The notes under the pieces: model-generated
The model's database searches: none
The model's input: only the letters and a program-made list of their open reading frames with translations
What the model was told of the DNA's origin: nothing
Made by a program: the position numbers and the translations under genes
Source of the DNA: Beijerinckiaceae bacterium
Lineage (GTDB): Bacteria; Pseudomonadota; Alphaproteobacteria; Rhizobiales; Beijerinckiaceae
NCBI GenBank assembly: GCA_004298435.1
Contig: SCSF01000081.1
Coordinates: 1 to 53,558, forward strand
DNA length: 53,558 nucleotides
Direction: 5' to 3'
Part shown: one piece after another, positions 42,204 through 50,352 of the stretch
Layout: the number at the start of each line of letters is the position of its first letter
Numbering within the stretch: the stretch's first letter is position 1

Positions 42204-42668
42204 TCACGGCGTCGCAATCTGCTCCCGCAAGCCACTGAGAAGACGCATATATTCGATCTTGGGGCAGCGGTTCATCACGACCTTCACATTCTGCGCCTCG
42301 GCCTTTTGTGCCGCCTCGTCATCACGAACGTCAAGCTGCATCCAGATCGCTTTGGGCTTCGGCGAGAGCGCCAGCGCCTCATCGACGACCCCGCCGGCAG
42401 CGGCCGAATTCCGGAAAATATCGACCATATCGATGGGGAAGGGAATATCGGCGAGGCGGGCGTAAACCAGGCTGCCGAGCACTTCCTGGCCGGCAAGACC
42501 GGGATTGACGCCGACCATCCTGTAGCCGAGCCGCTGCATAAACGCGAAGACATAATGCGACGGACGCATTGGCCGGGCGGAGAGTCCCACGAGAGCGATC
42601 GTCCTTACATCGATAAGGATAGAGCGCAGAAAGTCGTCGTCATAAAAATCATCGTTAAGTGGCTGCAT
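42204..42668 (-). CDS. CoA-binding domain protein (YccU-like)
   Basis: 154-residue cytoplasmic protein with a Rossmann-type CoA-binding fold. TIALVGLSARPMRPSHYVFAFMQRLGY is the nucleotide-binding N-terminus, and IPFPIDMVDIFRN, KAIWMQLDVRDDEAA and NVKVVMNRCPKIEY follow the family pattern. The function is unknown. It is translated 7 bp before the PLP-fold gene; in other Rhizobiales the same pair is found with an apparently intact sulfhydrylase. It is divergent from rplM. Confidence 0.85.
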   Translation of the reverse strand: MQPLNDDFYDDDFLRSILIDVRTIALVGLSARPMRPSHYVFAFMQRLGYRMVGVNPGLAGQEVLGSLVYARLADIPFPIDMVDIFRNSAAAGGVVDEALALSPKPKAIWMQLDVRDDEAAQKAEAQNVKVVMNRCPKIEYMRLLSGLREQIATP

Positions 42669-42808
42669 GGCGCGCTATTTGGATGGCCGGAGCCGGGCGC
42701 GCAAGTCCAAAGATCCGCTAAAGGATGTTAAATACGAGGAATTGAACGGTATTATATTACCACATGTCATAACGAATTGTTTTTCAGACAAAAATGCCCT
42801 GTCTTTGG

Positions 42809-42837
42809 TTGACCGAATTGCGAGCTGTGTCTATAAG
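42809..42837 (+). promoter_or_regulatory. Sigma-70-type promoter of rplM-rpsI
   Basis: TTGACC (42809-42814) and TATAAG (42832-42837), 17 bp apart, fit the alphaproteobacterial RpoD consensus closely. The upstream 60 bp is AT-rich, as in strong promoters. The -10 box matches that of rpsB. Confidence 0.75.
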
Positions 42838-42889
42838 CACGAGCTTCCAATTGCCGCTGTTGGGCGGCTCATCTCCAGTGGATCCTGTC

Positions 42890-43360
42890 ATGTACGGCAA
42901 TACTTATTCGGCGAAAGCGTCGGATATTGAAAAGAAATGGATCTTGATCGACGCGAAGGGGCTGGTTGTCGGCCGCCTCGCGACGTTGATCGCCATGCGG
43001 CTGCGCGGCAAGCACAAGCCGACATTCACCCCGCATATGGATGATGGCGATAACGTCATCGTCATCAATGCGGAGAAGGTGGTTTTGACCGGTCGCAAGC
43101 GCGAGGACAAGGTCTATTACCACTACAGCGGCTATCAGGGCGGCATCAAGGAGCGCACGGCGCGTTTCATCCTCGAAGGCCGTTTTCCTGAGCGCGTGAT
43201 CGAAAAGGCTGTCGAGCGGATGCTTCCGCGTGGTCCTCTTGGCCGCAAGCAGCTCGGCAATCTGCGGGTTTACAAGGGCGCCGAGCATCCGCATGAAGCG
43301 CAGAGCCCCGCCGTGCTCGATGTCGCGAGCCTCAATCCCAAGAATGCGAGGAGCGCCTGA
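42890..43360 (+). CDS. rplM: 50S ribosomal protein L13
   Basis: Large-subunit protein L13, 156 residues. Recognised from [57 protein letters not shown] and the [18 protein letters not shown] signature. The ATG at 42890 lies where the family starts; the frame is open further upstream to 42794 but that part overlaps the promoter. rpsI begins 2 bp after the stop. Confidence 0.96.
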   Translation: MYGNTYSAKASDIEKKWILIDAKGLVVGRLATLIAMRLRGKHKPTFTPHMDDGDNVIVINAEKVVLTGRKREDKVYYHYSGYQGGIKERTARFILEGRFPERVIEKAVERMLPRGPLGRKQLGNLRVYKGAEHPHEAQSPAVLDVASLNPKNARSA

Positions 43361-43362
43361 TC

Positions 43363-43842
43363 ATGGCCGAGACTCTTTCATCGCTCCAGGATCTCAAGAC
43401 TGCCGCTGCTGCCCCTGTCGCAGAAGCCCCGGTCCATGTGCAGAAGATCGACAAGCTGGGCCGTGCCTATGCGACCGGCAAGCGCAAGAACGCCGTCGCT
43501 CGCGTCTGGATCAAGCCGGGCTCCGGCAAGGTCACGATCAACGGCAGGTCGTTCGAGAGCTATTTTGCACGGCCGGTTTTGCGGATGATCCTGCAACAGC
43601 CTTATGCGATCACGAAGCGCGTCGATCAGTACGACCTCGTCGCGACTGTTGCAGGCGGCGGCCTTTCGGGTCAGGCGGGCGCCGTGCGCCATGGGCTTGC
43701 CAAGGCGCTCGCGCATTACGAGCCGACGCTCCGATCGCTTCTTAAGCGAGAGGGTTTCCTCACGCGCGATTCCCGCGTTGTCGAACGCAAAAAGTACGGC
43801 AAGCGGAAAGCCCGCCGCAGCTTCCAGTTCTCCAAGCGCTGA
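43363..43842 (+). CDS. rpsI: 30S ribosomal protein S9
   Basis: Small-subunit protein S9, 159 residues, with an N-terminal extension of about 30 residues (Ala-rich) that is usual in Rhizobiales. The core has [39 protein letters not shown] and the basic C-terminus [18 protein letters not shown] that reaches the P site. GAGGAG before the ATG. Cotranscribed with rplM and followed by a terminator. Confidence 0.97.
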   Translation: MAETLSSLQDLKTAAAAPVAEAPVHVQKIDKLGRAYATGKRKNAVARVWIKPGSGKVTINGRSFESYFARPVLRMILQQPYAITKRVDQYDLVATVAGGGLSGQAGAVRHGLAKALAHYEPTLRSLLKREGFLTRDSRVVERKKYGKRKARRSFQFSKR

Positions 43843-43866
43843 GCCAAATCTCATGCAAGACGGAAC

Positions 43867-43891
43867 AAGGCGGCTTCGGGCCGCCTTTTTT
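43867..43891 (+). terminator. Rho-independent terminator of rplM-rpsI
   Basis: AAGGCGGC-TTCGG-GCCGCCTT followed by a run of six T (43886-43891): a stable stem with a TTCG-type loop and a T-tract, 25 bp after the rpsI stop. Confidence 0.9.
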
Positions 43892-43914
43892 CGTTATATT
43901 GGACTAACCATTCT

Positions 43915-44038
43915 ACCTCCTCCCAGTGGGAGAAGGTGACCGGCAGAGCCGGTCGGATGAGGGGTTACAATCTTTGAATGGCATCGCAACGCCTCACCCG
44001 GCTTGCTTCGCAAGCCACCCTCTCCCGATGGGAGAGGG
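43915..44038. repeat. Imperfect long inverted repeat with nested hairpins
   Basis: Arms 43915-43964 and 43992-44038 are imperfect reverse complements (CTCCCAGTGGGAG against CTCCCGATGGGAG at their outer ends). Each contains a further small stem (ACCGGC-AGA-GCCGGT; GGCTTGC-TTC-GCAAGCC). The type is widespread in intergenic regions of Rhizobiales. It fills the gap between rpsI and argC. Confidence 0.65.
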
Positions 44039-44066
44039 TTCGGCCCATCCTGTGTAGGTTTCCCGC

Positions 44067-44987
44067 ATGACAAAGATCTTCATCGACGGTGAATCGGGAA
44101 CAACTGGCCTCGGCATCAGGGCGCGTCTCGCGGCGATCCCGCAAATCGAGCTTGTCAGCCTTCCGCAGGAGCAACGCAAAAGCGCCGAGGCGAAAGCGGC
44201 TCTTTTGCGCAATGTCGATCTTGCGATTCTTTGTCTTCCTGACGCTGCTGCGCGCGAGACGGCGGATCTCATCACTGAGTTAGGCGACGAAGGCCCACGC
44301 ATCCTCGATGCCTCGACAGCGCATCGCGTCAGCGAGGGCTGGATCTACGGCTTCCCGGAACTGGTCGCCGGGCAGGGGCAGGCCATCGCGAAGGCGAAAA
44401 AGGTCAGCAATCCCGGCTGCTATTCGACGGGTGCGATTGCGCTGTTGCGGCCGCTCGTCGATGCTGGCCTCATGCCTGCGGATTTTCCGGTCACCATCCA
44501 GGCTGTCTCCGGCTATTCCGGCGGGGGCAAGACGATGATCGCCGCGTATGAGGGAAAGCAGGCGCCGGATTTCGAACTTTACGGGCTCGATCTGGAGCAC
44601 AAGCATGTACCCGAGATTATGGCCTACAGCAGACTCAGCGCGCGGCCGATCTTCGTTCCGTCCGTCGGCAATTTCGTGCAGGGCATGCTGGTCACGATTC
44701 CGCTGTTCCTCGACGCATTGCCGGGCCGGCCGAAAGGCCGCGATCTCGAAGCGGCGCTGCGCGCGCGTTATGACGCGAGCGACTTTGTGCGCGTCGTGTC
44801 AGGCGAGGCGACGCGTCTCGAACCGCAGGCCCTGAATGGCAGCAACGTTCTTGAGCTGCGCGCCTTCGTCAATGAAGCGCGCAGGCAGGCCGTGCTCGTC
44901 GCCAAGCTCGACAATCTCGGCAAGGGCGCGTCAGGCGCCGCCGTGCAGAATCTCGCGCTGATGCTGGGGCTCGATGTGAAGCCGTAA
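44067..44987 (+). CDS. argC: N-acetyl-gamma-glutamyl-phosphate reductase, type 2
   Basis: NADPH-dependent reduction of N-acetylglutamyl phosphate in arginine synthesis. At 306 residues it belongs to the short ArgC class common in proteobacteria. IDGESGTTGLGIRARL is the cofactor-binding N-terminus, the catalytic Cys118 lies in VSNPGCYSTGAIALLRPL, and the conserved His is in LEHKHVPEI. It follows rpsI, a common rhizobial order, but is separated from it by a terminator and a repeat. Confidence 0.94.
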   Translation: MTKIFIDGESGTTGLGIRARLAAIPQIELVSLPQEQRKSAEAKAALLRNVDLAILCLPDAAARETADLITELGDEGPRILDASTAHRVSEGWIYGFPELVAGQGQAIAKAKKVSNPGCYSTGAIALLRPLVDAGLMPADFPVTIQAVSGYSGGGKTMIAAYEGKQAPDFELYGLDLEHKHVPEIMAYSRLSARPIFVPSVGNFVQGMLVTIPLFLDALPGRPKGRDLEAALRARYDASDFVRVVSGEATRLEPQALNGSNVLELRAFVNEARRQAVLVAKLDNLGKGASGAAVQNLALMLGLDVKP

Positions 44988-45020
44988 ACACGCAGCAATG
45001 ACGGACTGGTTCAAGGACTG

Positions 45021-45103
45021 CGTCATTGCGAGGAGCGAAGCGACGAAGCAATCCACAAACGCCTGAAAGCACTGGATTGCTTCACCTTCGGCTCGCAATG
45101 ACG
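45021..45103. repeat. Inverted repeat of the CGTCATTGCGAG type
   Basis: Arms 45021-45055 and 45073-45103 (CGTCATTGCGAGG...GCAATCCA against TGGATTGC...CTCGCAATGACG) pair imperfectly around a short spacer. The element belongs to a widespread class of alphaproteobacterial intergenic palindromes. It separates convergent argC and the FAH-family gene. Confidence 0.7.
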
Positions 45104-45110
45104 GCTGCAA

Positions 45111-45965
45111 TTACATCCCGCGCTTCCAGGCGATGATCTCCTGGCTCTGCTCGCCGAGATAATCGGCACCAAGCGTCACGACATCACCCGGCTTCAGGTA
45201 ACGCGCCGGTTTGCGTCCCATGCCGACGCCCGGCGGCGTGCCGGTGGTGATGATGTCGCCCGGATCGAGGACCATGAAATCGGAAATGTAGGAGACGAGT
45301 TTTTTGACATTGAAGATCATCGTCTTCGTGTTGCCCGTCTGCATGCGCTTGCCGTTTACGTCGAGCCAGAGATTCAGTCTCTGCACATTCGGGATCTCAT
45401 CCGGTGTCACGAGATAGGGGCCGAGCGGACCGAAGGTCGGCGCGCATTTGCCTTTCATCCATTGGCCGCCGTGGTTCATCTGGAAAGCGCGTTCGGAAAC
45501 GTCGTTGCAGAGGCAGAATCCGGCGACATGGCTCATGGCCGCACGTTCCGACACATGCGACGCACGATCGCCGATGACGATGGCGAGTTCGACTTCCCAG
45601 TCGAGCTTCGTCCCATCCTTCGGCATCACTACAGGATCGTTGGGGCCGCTGAGGCAATTCGGCGCCTTGTTGAACAGAATCGGCTCGCTCGGAACGGGCA
45701 AGCCGGCTTCTTTCGCATGGTCCACATAGTTCAGCCCAACGCCGATGAAGTGGCCGGTCCTGGCGATTGGCGCTGCGAGGCGCGGCCGCCCACGCACCAG
45801 TGGAAGCCGTGAAAGCCGCGCCCGCGCGAGCTTGTCGAGAAATTTATGCGTCAGATGTTCGCCGGAAAGATCGGGAATGAGACCGCTCAGGTCTCTTATT
45901 TTGCCTTCGGCGTCGATCAGCCCCGGCTTCTCCTTGCCTGGCTGCCCATAGCGGACGAGCTTCAT
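45111..45965 (-). CDS. Fumarylacetoacetate hydrolase-family protein
   Basis: 284-residue metal-dependent hydrolase or decarboxylase. After an N-terminal DUF2437-like domain (MKLVRYGQPGKEKPGLIDAEGK) comes the FAH core with VGLNYVDHAKEAG, the metal-binding acidic residues in LDWEVELAIVIG, NDVSERAFQ and the TGTPPGVGMG loop. Family members act on fumarylpyruvate, acylpyruvates, oxaloacetate or ureidoglycolate; the substrate is not clear. GGAGGAAA precedes the ATG. The 206 bp between it and the Sel1 gene show nothing recognisable. Confidence 0.88.
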   Translation of the reverse strand: MKLVRYGQPGKEKPGLIDAEGKIRDLSGLIPDLSGEHLTHKFLDKLARARLSRLPLVRGRPRLAAPIARTGHFIGVGLNYVDHAKEAGLPVPSEPILFNKAPNCLSGPNDPVVMPKDGTKLDWEVELAIVIGDRASHVSERAAMSHVAGFCLCNDVSERAFQMNHGGQWMKGKCAPTFGPLGPYLVTPDEIPNVQRLNLWLDVNGKRMQTGNTKTMIFNVKKLVSYISDFMVLDPGDIITTGTPPGVGMGRKPARYLKPGDVVTLGADYLGEQSQEIIAWKRGM

Positions 45966-46171
45966 GCGTTTCCTCCTTCATAGCGCCCGGCGGAGCAGGG
46001 CGCGCCTGCATGACCCGTTCCGAATGATCATATTGAGAGTCGATCGGGCGATCAGGATTGCAGCCGAACCGTGGCTGATTGTTCTTTATAGCCTTTCTCG
46101 CACGTTCGTCGAGACTCTGCCCTGAGAGGTGAATCCGTCAGGCGGTTCTCTGCATCCTAGGAGGCAGTCCG

Positions 46172-46783
46172 CTAAGTCCGTAACTTGTCGCTAAAAGGAT
46201 CTTTGAAAGCCTCTTCTATTGTTTTAAGCGCGGAAGCGAAGATGCGGATTCCTCTAACGACCTCTCTCTTCCCAAGATGACCTTTTATGAGCGCAATACC
46301 GAGCGCTCTCTTCGCGATTACGCTGCCTTGTGCTGAAGCCTGTTCCAACAACTGCCGCGATTTTAGGAGATCTTTTTCAACGCCGTCGCCATTCATGGAC
46401 AGAACAGCAAGTCGATAAAGAGAGGGGCTGTAGTTGAGTGCGGCACAACGCACGAAAAGTAGAGCCGCGTCCTGATACTCCTGCCTTTCCAAAAGAATTT
46501 TACCCAGCTCATGAGACGCAAATATCGAGCCACCTGTGCTTGCGCGTCGAAACCATTGTTCAGCTTCGCTGTCATTGCGGGGAACGCCGGCACCTCTGCG
46601 GTAAGCCGCGCCAACGTAGACCATACTCATGACAGAGCCCTGTTCTGCGAGGCGTTGCAGATCAGTTATCGCTTTGCCTGGGTTCGATTTGAGAAGAGCG
46701 TGAGCCTGCCTCAAGGAGACGAGATCCGGCTCTCTGTCCCAGAGTTCGCTATCCTCTATAAGATTATTTGGTAGAGAGCTCAT
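46172..46783 (-). CDS. Sel1-like repeat protein
   Basis: 203-residue protein built of Sel1-type helical repeats: SVMSMVYVGAAYRRGAGVPRNDSEAEQWFRRASTGG, then degenerate repeats (SIFASHELGKILLE, SLYRLAVLSMNGDGVEKDLLKSRQLLEQASAQG). These act as protein-binding scaffolds. No signal peptide is seen. Base composition is lower in GC than in the adjacent phaC, hinting at separate origin. The ATG at 46783 is 53 bp beyond the phaC stop and has no strong ribosome-binding site; an open extension into phaC is discounted. Same strand as phaC, so it may be cotranscribed. Confidence 0.7.
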   Translation of the reverse strand: MSSLPNNLIEDSELWDREPDLVSLRQAHALLKSNPGKAITDLQRLAEQGSVMSMVYVGAAYRRGAGVPRNDSEAEQWFRRASTGGSIFASHELGKILLERQEYQDAALLFVRCAALNYSPSLYRLAVLSMNGDGVEKDLLKSRQLLEQASAQGSVIAKRALGIALIKGHLGKREVVRGIRIFASALKTIEEAFKDPFSDKLRT

Positions 46784-46836
46784 TTCGTGGATCTTTTGAA
46801 CTCGTGGCGTAACGAACCTATGAAGCCTCGCGCATT

Positions 46837-48804
46837 TCAGCTTTTCACCTTCACATACTCGCCCGGCGCGTCGCAGAGTGGCAGGTATCTGTCGTTGCCG
46901 GGTTTGCGCGCTGGCACTTTCTCGGGCGCTTGCGCCGCGAGCCAGTCCGCCCAATGCGGCCACCAGCTTCCCGCATGTTCCGTCGCAGCGGCGAACCAGT
47001 CCGCGAGGCTGCCCTGCGGTTGCGGCCCTGTCCAATATTGATATTTAGGTTTGTCCGGTGGGTTGATGACGCCGGCGATATGGCCTGATCCCGCGAGCAC
47101 ATACTGCACGTCGCCGCCGAAAAGCAGGGCGCCCGCATAGACCGATTGCGCCGGAGCGATATGATCCTCGCGCGTTGCAAGATTGAAGATCGGCAGTTTC
47201 ACTTCGCCGAGATCAAGTTTCTCGCCGTCGATGACCATATCGCCTTTCGCAAGGCTGTTTTCGAGATAGCAGCGGCGCAGATAGAAAGAATGGTTGGCGG
47301 CGGCCATCCGCGTTGAATCAGAATTCCACGTCAGAAGATCGAAGGGCATCGGCGTCTTGCCGCGCACATAATTGTTGACGACGAAAGACCAGATGAGATC
47401 GTTCGGGCGCAGCATGTTGAAGACATTCGCCATCTTCGCGCCATCGAGATAACCGGTCCCGGCCATCTCCGCTTCAATGGCGCTGATTTGCGCCTCGCTC
47501 GTGAACATCCTGAGGTCGCCAGCTTCGGCGAAATCGGTCTGTGTCGTGAGCAGAGTCACGCTGTCGATGCGATCGTCGTGACGGCGCGCCATCAGGGCGA
47601 GCGCGATCGAAAGCAGCGTGCCGCCGACGCAATAGCCGAGCGCTGCGATCTTTCGTTCGCCGGTTATGGATTCGATGACATCGAGAGATGCAAAAATCCC
47701 GTCGTGAAGATAGGTCTCGAAGCCCATGTCCCGGTGGCGTTCGTCCGGGTTCACCCAGGAAATGAGGAAGACCGTAAAGCCCTGTTCGACCGCGAAGCGC
47801 ACGAAACTCTTCTGCGGATTGAGATCGAGAATGTAGAACTTGTTGATCCATGGCGGGATGAGAAGGAGCGGCCGCTTGTAGACCTGTTCCGTCGCCGGCG
47901 CATACTGGATGAGCTCGATCAGATCATTGCGGAAGATCACCTTGCCCGGCGTCGCGGCCATGTTGACGCCAAGCTCGAATTTCGAGGAATCGCTCTGCCG
48001 GATCCGCAGCGTGCCGCGGCCGGCGGTGATGTCCTCGACGAGATTGGTCGCTCCGCGCACCAGATTTTCGGCATTTGAAGCCAATGTCTCGTGCAGCAGT
48101 TCGGGATTGGTGGCGACGAAGTTTGATGGCGACAGAGCGCTGGTGATCAAACGCAGGTAGAATTGCGCCCGCGCGCGGGTTTCGGAATCGGTCGTTTCGG
48201 CGCGTGCAATGAGATCGTTCGCCCAGTCGCTCGTGATGGCATGCGCCTGACGCAGAAAGTCGAAGATGGCGCTTTCACGCCATTGCGGCGCGGCATAGCG
48301 TTTGTCGTTGGGATCGGGCGGAACGACTGGCTCATCCGCTTCGCCGGAAAGCCGCCGCAGCGTATGTGCCCACAGGCCCAGAAAATTGGTCGAAATGGCT
48401 GTTTGCGCTTCGACGGTGCGCGACGGATCGCCGAGCCAGTATTCCGCAACACGCCCGAAACTCTGGACGGCATCGACGATCTGTTCCGCCATGCCATTGC
48501 CGGCGCGCCCTGTTTCGAATGGCTCGAAATAAGCAGCAGCGGCTCTCGCGCCCTGCGTCGCGAGCCGCGCCAGATTGCGCGACAGAATATCAAAATCGGG
48601 CTGTGTCGATCTGGTCTCAGCCGATCCTTGCAGGCCCGCTGCTTCCGCTCTCTCTTGTGGAGAAGGCGCTGCCTGCGGCTCCGCTATGCGCAGTTTGTCC
48701 GCGACAGGCTGATCCGTCACTGCGGAGGCCTTGTTTTTTGCGTTGGCCGCTGCGGACGCTTTTGGCTGCGCTGATCTTTTTTTCCGTTTATCTGTCGGGG
48801 CCAT
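46837..48804 (-). CDS. phaC: Class I poly(3-hydroxyalkanoate) synthase
   Basis: Polymerises 3-hydroxyacyl-CoA into PHA granules. The lipase-box-like GYCVGG holds the catalytic Cys392; Asp547 (ATREDHIAP) and His575 (GSGHIAGVI) complete the triad. At 655 residues it is longer than usual class I enzymes (about 560-600) because of a hydrophilic Ala/Lys/Gln-rich N-terminal extension of some 65 residues (MAPTDKRKKRSAQPKASAAA...). No phaA/phaB/phaR is adjacent. It is divergent from a small secreted-protein gene. Confidence 0.94.
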   Translation of the reverse strand: MAPTDKRKKRSAQPKASAAANAKNKASAVTDQPVADKLRIAEPQAAPSPQERAEAAGLQGSAETRSTQPDFDILSRNLARLATQGARAAAAYFEPFETGRAGNGMAEQIVDAVQSFGRVAEYWLGDPSRTVEAQTAISTNFLGLWAHTLRRLSGEADEPVVPPDPNDKRYAAPQWRESAIFDFLRQAHAITSDWANDLIARAETTDSETRARAQFYLRLITSALSPSNFVATNPELLHETLASNAENLVRGATNLVEDITAGRGTLRIRQSDSSKFELGVNMAATPGKVIFRNDLIELIQYAPATEQVYKRPLLLIPPWINKFYILDLNPQKSFVRFAVEQGFTVFLISWVNPDERHRDMGFETYLHDGIFASLDVIESITGERKIAALGYCVGGTLLSIALALMARRHDDRIDSVTLLTTQTDFAEAGDLRMFTSEAQISAIEAEMAGTGYLDGAKMANVFNMLRPNDLIWSFVVNNYVRGKTPMPFDLLTWNSDSTRMAAANHSFYLRRCYLENSLAKGDMVIDGEKLDLGEVKLPIFNLATREDHIAPAQSVYAGALLFGGDVQYVLAGSGHIAGVINPPDKPKYQYWTGPQPQGSLADWFAAATEHAGSWWPHWADWLAAQAPEKVPARKPGNDRYLPLCDAPGEYVKVKS

Positions 48805-48913
48805 ATTTGGATTTGCTGTCAGGGTTTGCGTTGCAGACGGTGCGTCCCGTTATGAGACGCCAGCATGCCATGATAGAGCTTTATTCGCCTGTAAATATAG
48901 GAAGAACATCAAG

Positions 48914-49429
48914 GTGCCAGCAATCGGGGTCTGCTTGCAAAGACAGAACGGAATTTGGCGGGTAAGGCCGCGATTCCAGCTTTGGCGCTGCGCGATCATC
49001 GGCGTTGCGCTCATTTGCGCGCCGCTCACGGTTGCAGCGCAAGAATCCGGCGCCGACGCGACCCAAGGCTCGCAAAAGGCGGCCAAGACGCCACAGCCCT
49101 ATGGCGGCGGGTCGCCGCTCAATGTGTTGATGCACGCGAAATTGTGGGAGACTCCGCCGAAGCCGAAGCCATTCGTGCTGGAAAGCCGTCAGCCGATGGA
49201 TAGCCTCAGCTATCAGCCGACGGCACAACGAAAGGAGCCAAAGCGCCCGAAACCGCTCTCGTTAAAACAGTTGCAGGCGATGCAAGGCGAGTTGGAACAT
49301 GCGGGAGCCCATAATGAAAGGGCAGGCGGCGTAAGAGACAAGCAATTTGTCGACGCCGCTTCAACCAGGCGGCACAAGAGCAAGGCAAAGCACCGGAACA
49401 GCAGGCCGACGCAGCTTCATCGCCGGTAA
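48914..49429 (+). CDS. Secreted or anchored basic hypothetical protein
   Basis: About 171 residues with no recognised family. A hydrophobic signal (WRCAIIGVALICAPLTVAAQ) near residues 23-42 is followed by a polar Gly/Pro/Lys-rich region (PQPYGGGSPLNVLMHAKLWETPPKPKPFVLE) and a very basic C-terminus (RRHKSKAKHRNSRPTQLHRR). The GTG at 48914 was chosen because GGAAG lies about nine bases upstream; a longer open frame to 48731 overlaps phaC and is not protein-like. It could be a small envelope protein, but no function can be assigned. Confidence 0.5.
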   Translation: MPAIGVCLQRQNGIWRVRPRFQLWRCAIIGVALICAPLTVAAQESGADATQGSQKAAKTPQPYGGGSPLNVLMHAKLWETPPKPKPFVLESRQPMDSLSYQPTAQRKEPKRPKPLSLKQLQAMQGELEHAGAHNERAGGVRDKQFVDAASTRRHKSKAKHRNSRPTQLHRR

Positions 49430-49444
49430 GCAAAGTTCGCTTCT

Positions 49445-50215
49445 TCAAGTGGAGGCAGCATTCCCCGCAATCGGCGCCTGAAAACTCATAATCGCGTTCT
49501 TCGGGAAATCATAAAGCTTGCCGGTGATCTGCCACTCGGGGCTGCATAACGGCAGCAGGCTTGGAGCAAAATCTTCCGGCGTCTTCAGTGTTTCGGGATC
49601 TTCTCCCGGCATCGCGCGAGCGCGCATGCGCGTGCGCAAAGGTCCCGGATTGACGATCATCACTCTCACTTGCGAGGTGGTGTCCGTCTCGGTTGCATAG
49701 GTGCGCGCCAGAGTTTCCAGCGCAGCCTTGGAAATGGCGTAAGGCCCCCAATAGGCTCTGGTGTCCGCTGTATGGGCGATACCCGAGGAGAGAAAAATCG
49801 CGCGGCCGGCATTCGAGGTGCGCAGCGGGATGTCAAGAGAGCGCAGCAGCCGCCAGTTGGCGGTGACGTTCACAGCCAGAACCTCGTCCCATTCACGCGG
49901 ATCGACATGGGACAGCGGCGTCAGAGTTCCGAGAACACCGGCATTGCCGATCAAAATATCCAGCTTGCCCCAGCGTTGATAAATCGCCGCGCCAAGCCGG
50001 TCGAGCGCCTCGAAATCCTTGAGGTCGCAGGGAACCAGAGTCGCTTCGCTGCCTTCCTTGCGGATCGCGTCATCGAGATCTTCCAAAGCGCCTTGGGTCC
50101 GCGCAAGCGCGACGATATGGGCGCCCGCGCGCGCCAGTTCGATCGCTACGGCGCGGCCGATGCCGCGCGAAGCGCCGGTGACAAGTGCGATGCGGCCGTC
50201 AAGAGGTCGGGACAT
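49445..50215 (-). CDS. Short-chain dehydrogenase/reductase downstream of purF
   Basis: 256-residue classical SDR with TGASRGIG at 13-20, IGNAGVLG at 89-96, Ser144 (FLSSGIA), and Tyr159/Lys163 (YAISK). The substrate is unknown. It lies downstream of purF on the same strand, an arrangement (radA-cvpA-purF-SDR) conserved in many Rhizobiales. The ATG at 50215 begins the conserved part; a longer start at 50269 cannot be ruled out because neither has a clear ribosome-binding site. Confidence 0.88.
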   Translation of the reverse strand: MSRPLDGRIALVTGASRGIGRAVAIELARAGAHIVALARTQGALEDLDDAIRKEGSEATLVPCDLKDFEALDRLGAAIYQRWGKLDILIGNAGVLGTLTPLSHVDPREWDEVLAVNVTANWRLLRSLDIPLRTSNAGRAIFLSSGIAHTADTRAYWGPYAISKAALETLARTYATETDTTSQVRVMIVNPGPLRTRMRARAMPGEDPETLKTPEDFAPSLLPLCSPEWQITGKLYDFPKNAIMSFQAPIAGNAAST

Positions 50216-50352
50216 GAGGGAACTCTGAGGTTGAAAGGCTGTGTTTAGAGCATACGGCGCATGCCGCATGCAACAATGACCAGCGCGACCTATGCGCGTT
50301 TGAGCGCATGCCTGTCAAAAAATTGCGCAGGAATGGTGTAGCGGGCCGTGCC

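Noticed and set aside
42667-42930. 87-codon plus-strand frame upstream of rplM
   Set aside because: It crosses the rplM promoter and start codon and overlaps the divergent CoA-binding gene start; no family resemblance.
43915-45103. CRISPR array interpretation of the repeats around argC
   Set aside because: They are inverted, single-unit and of different families, with no regular spacers or cas genes.
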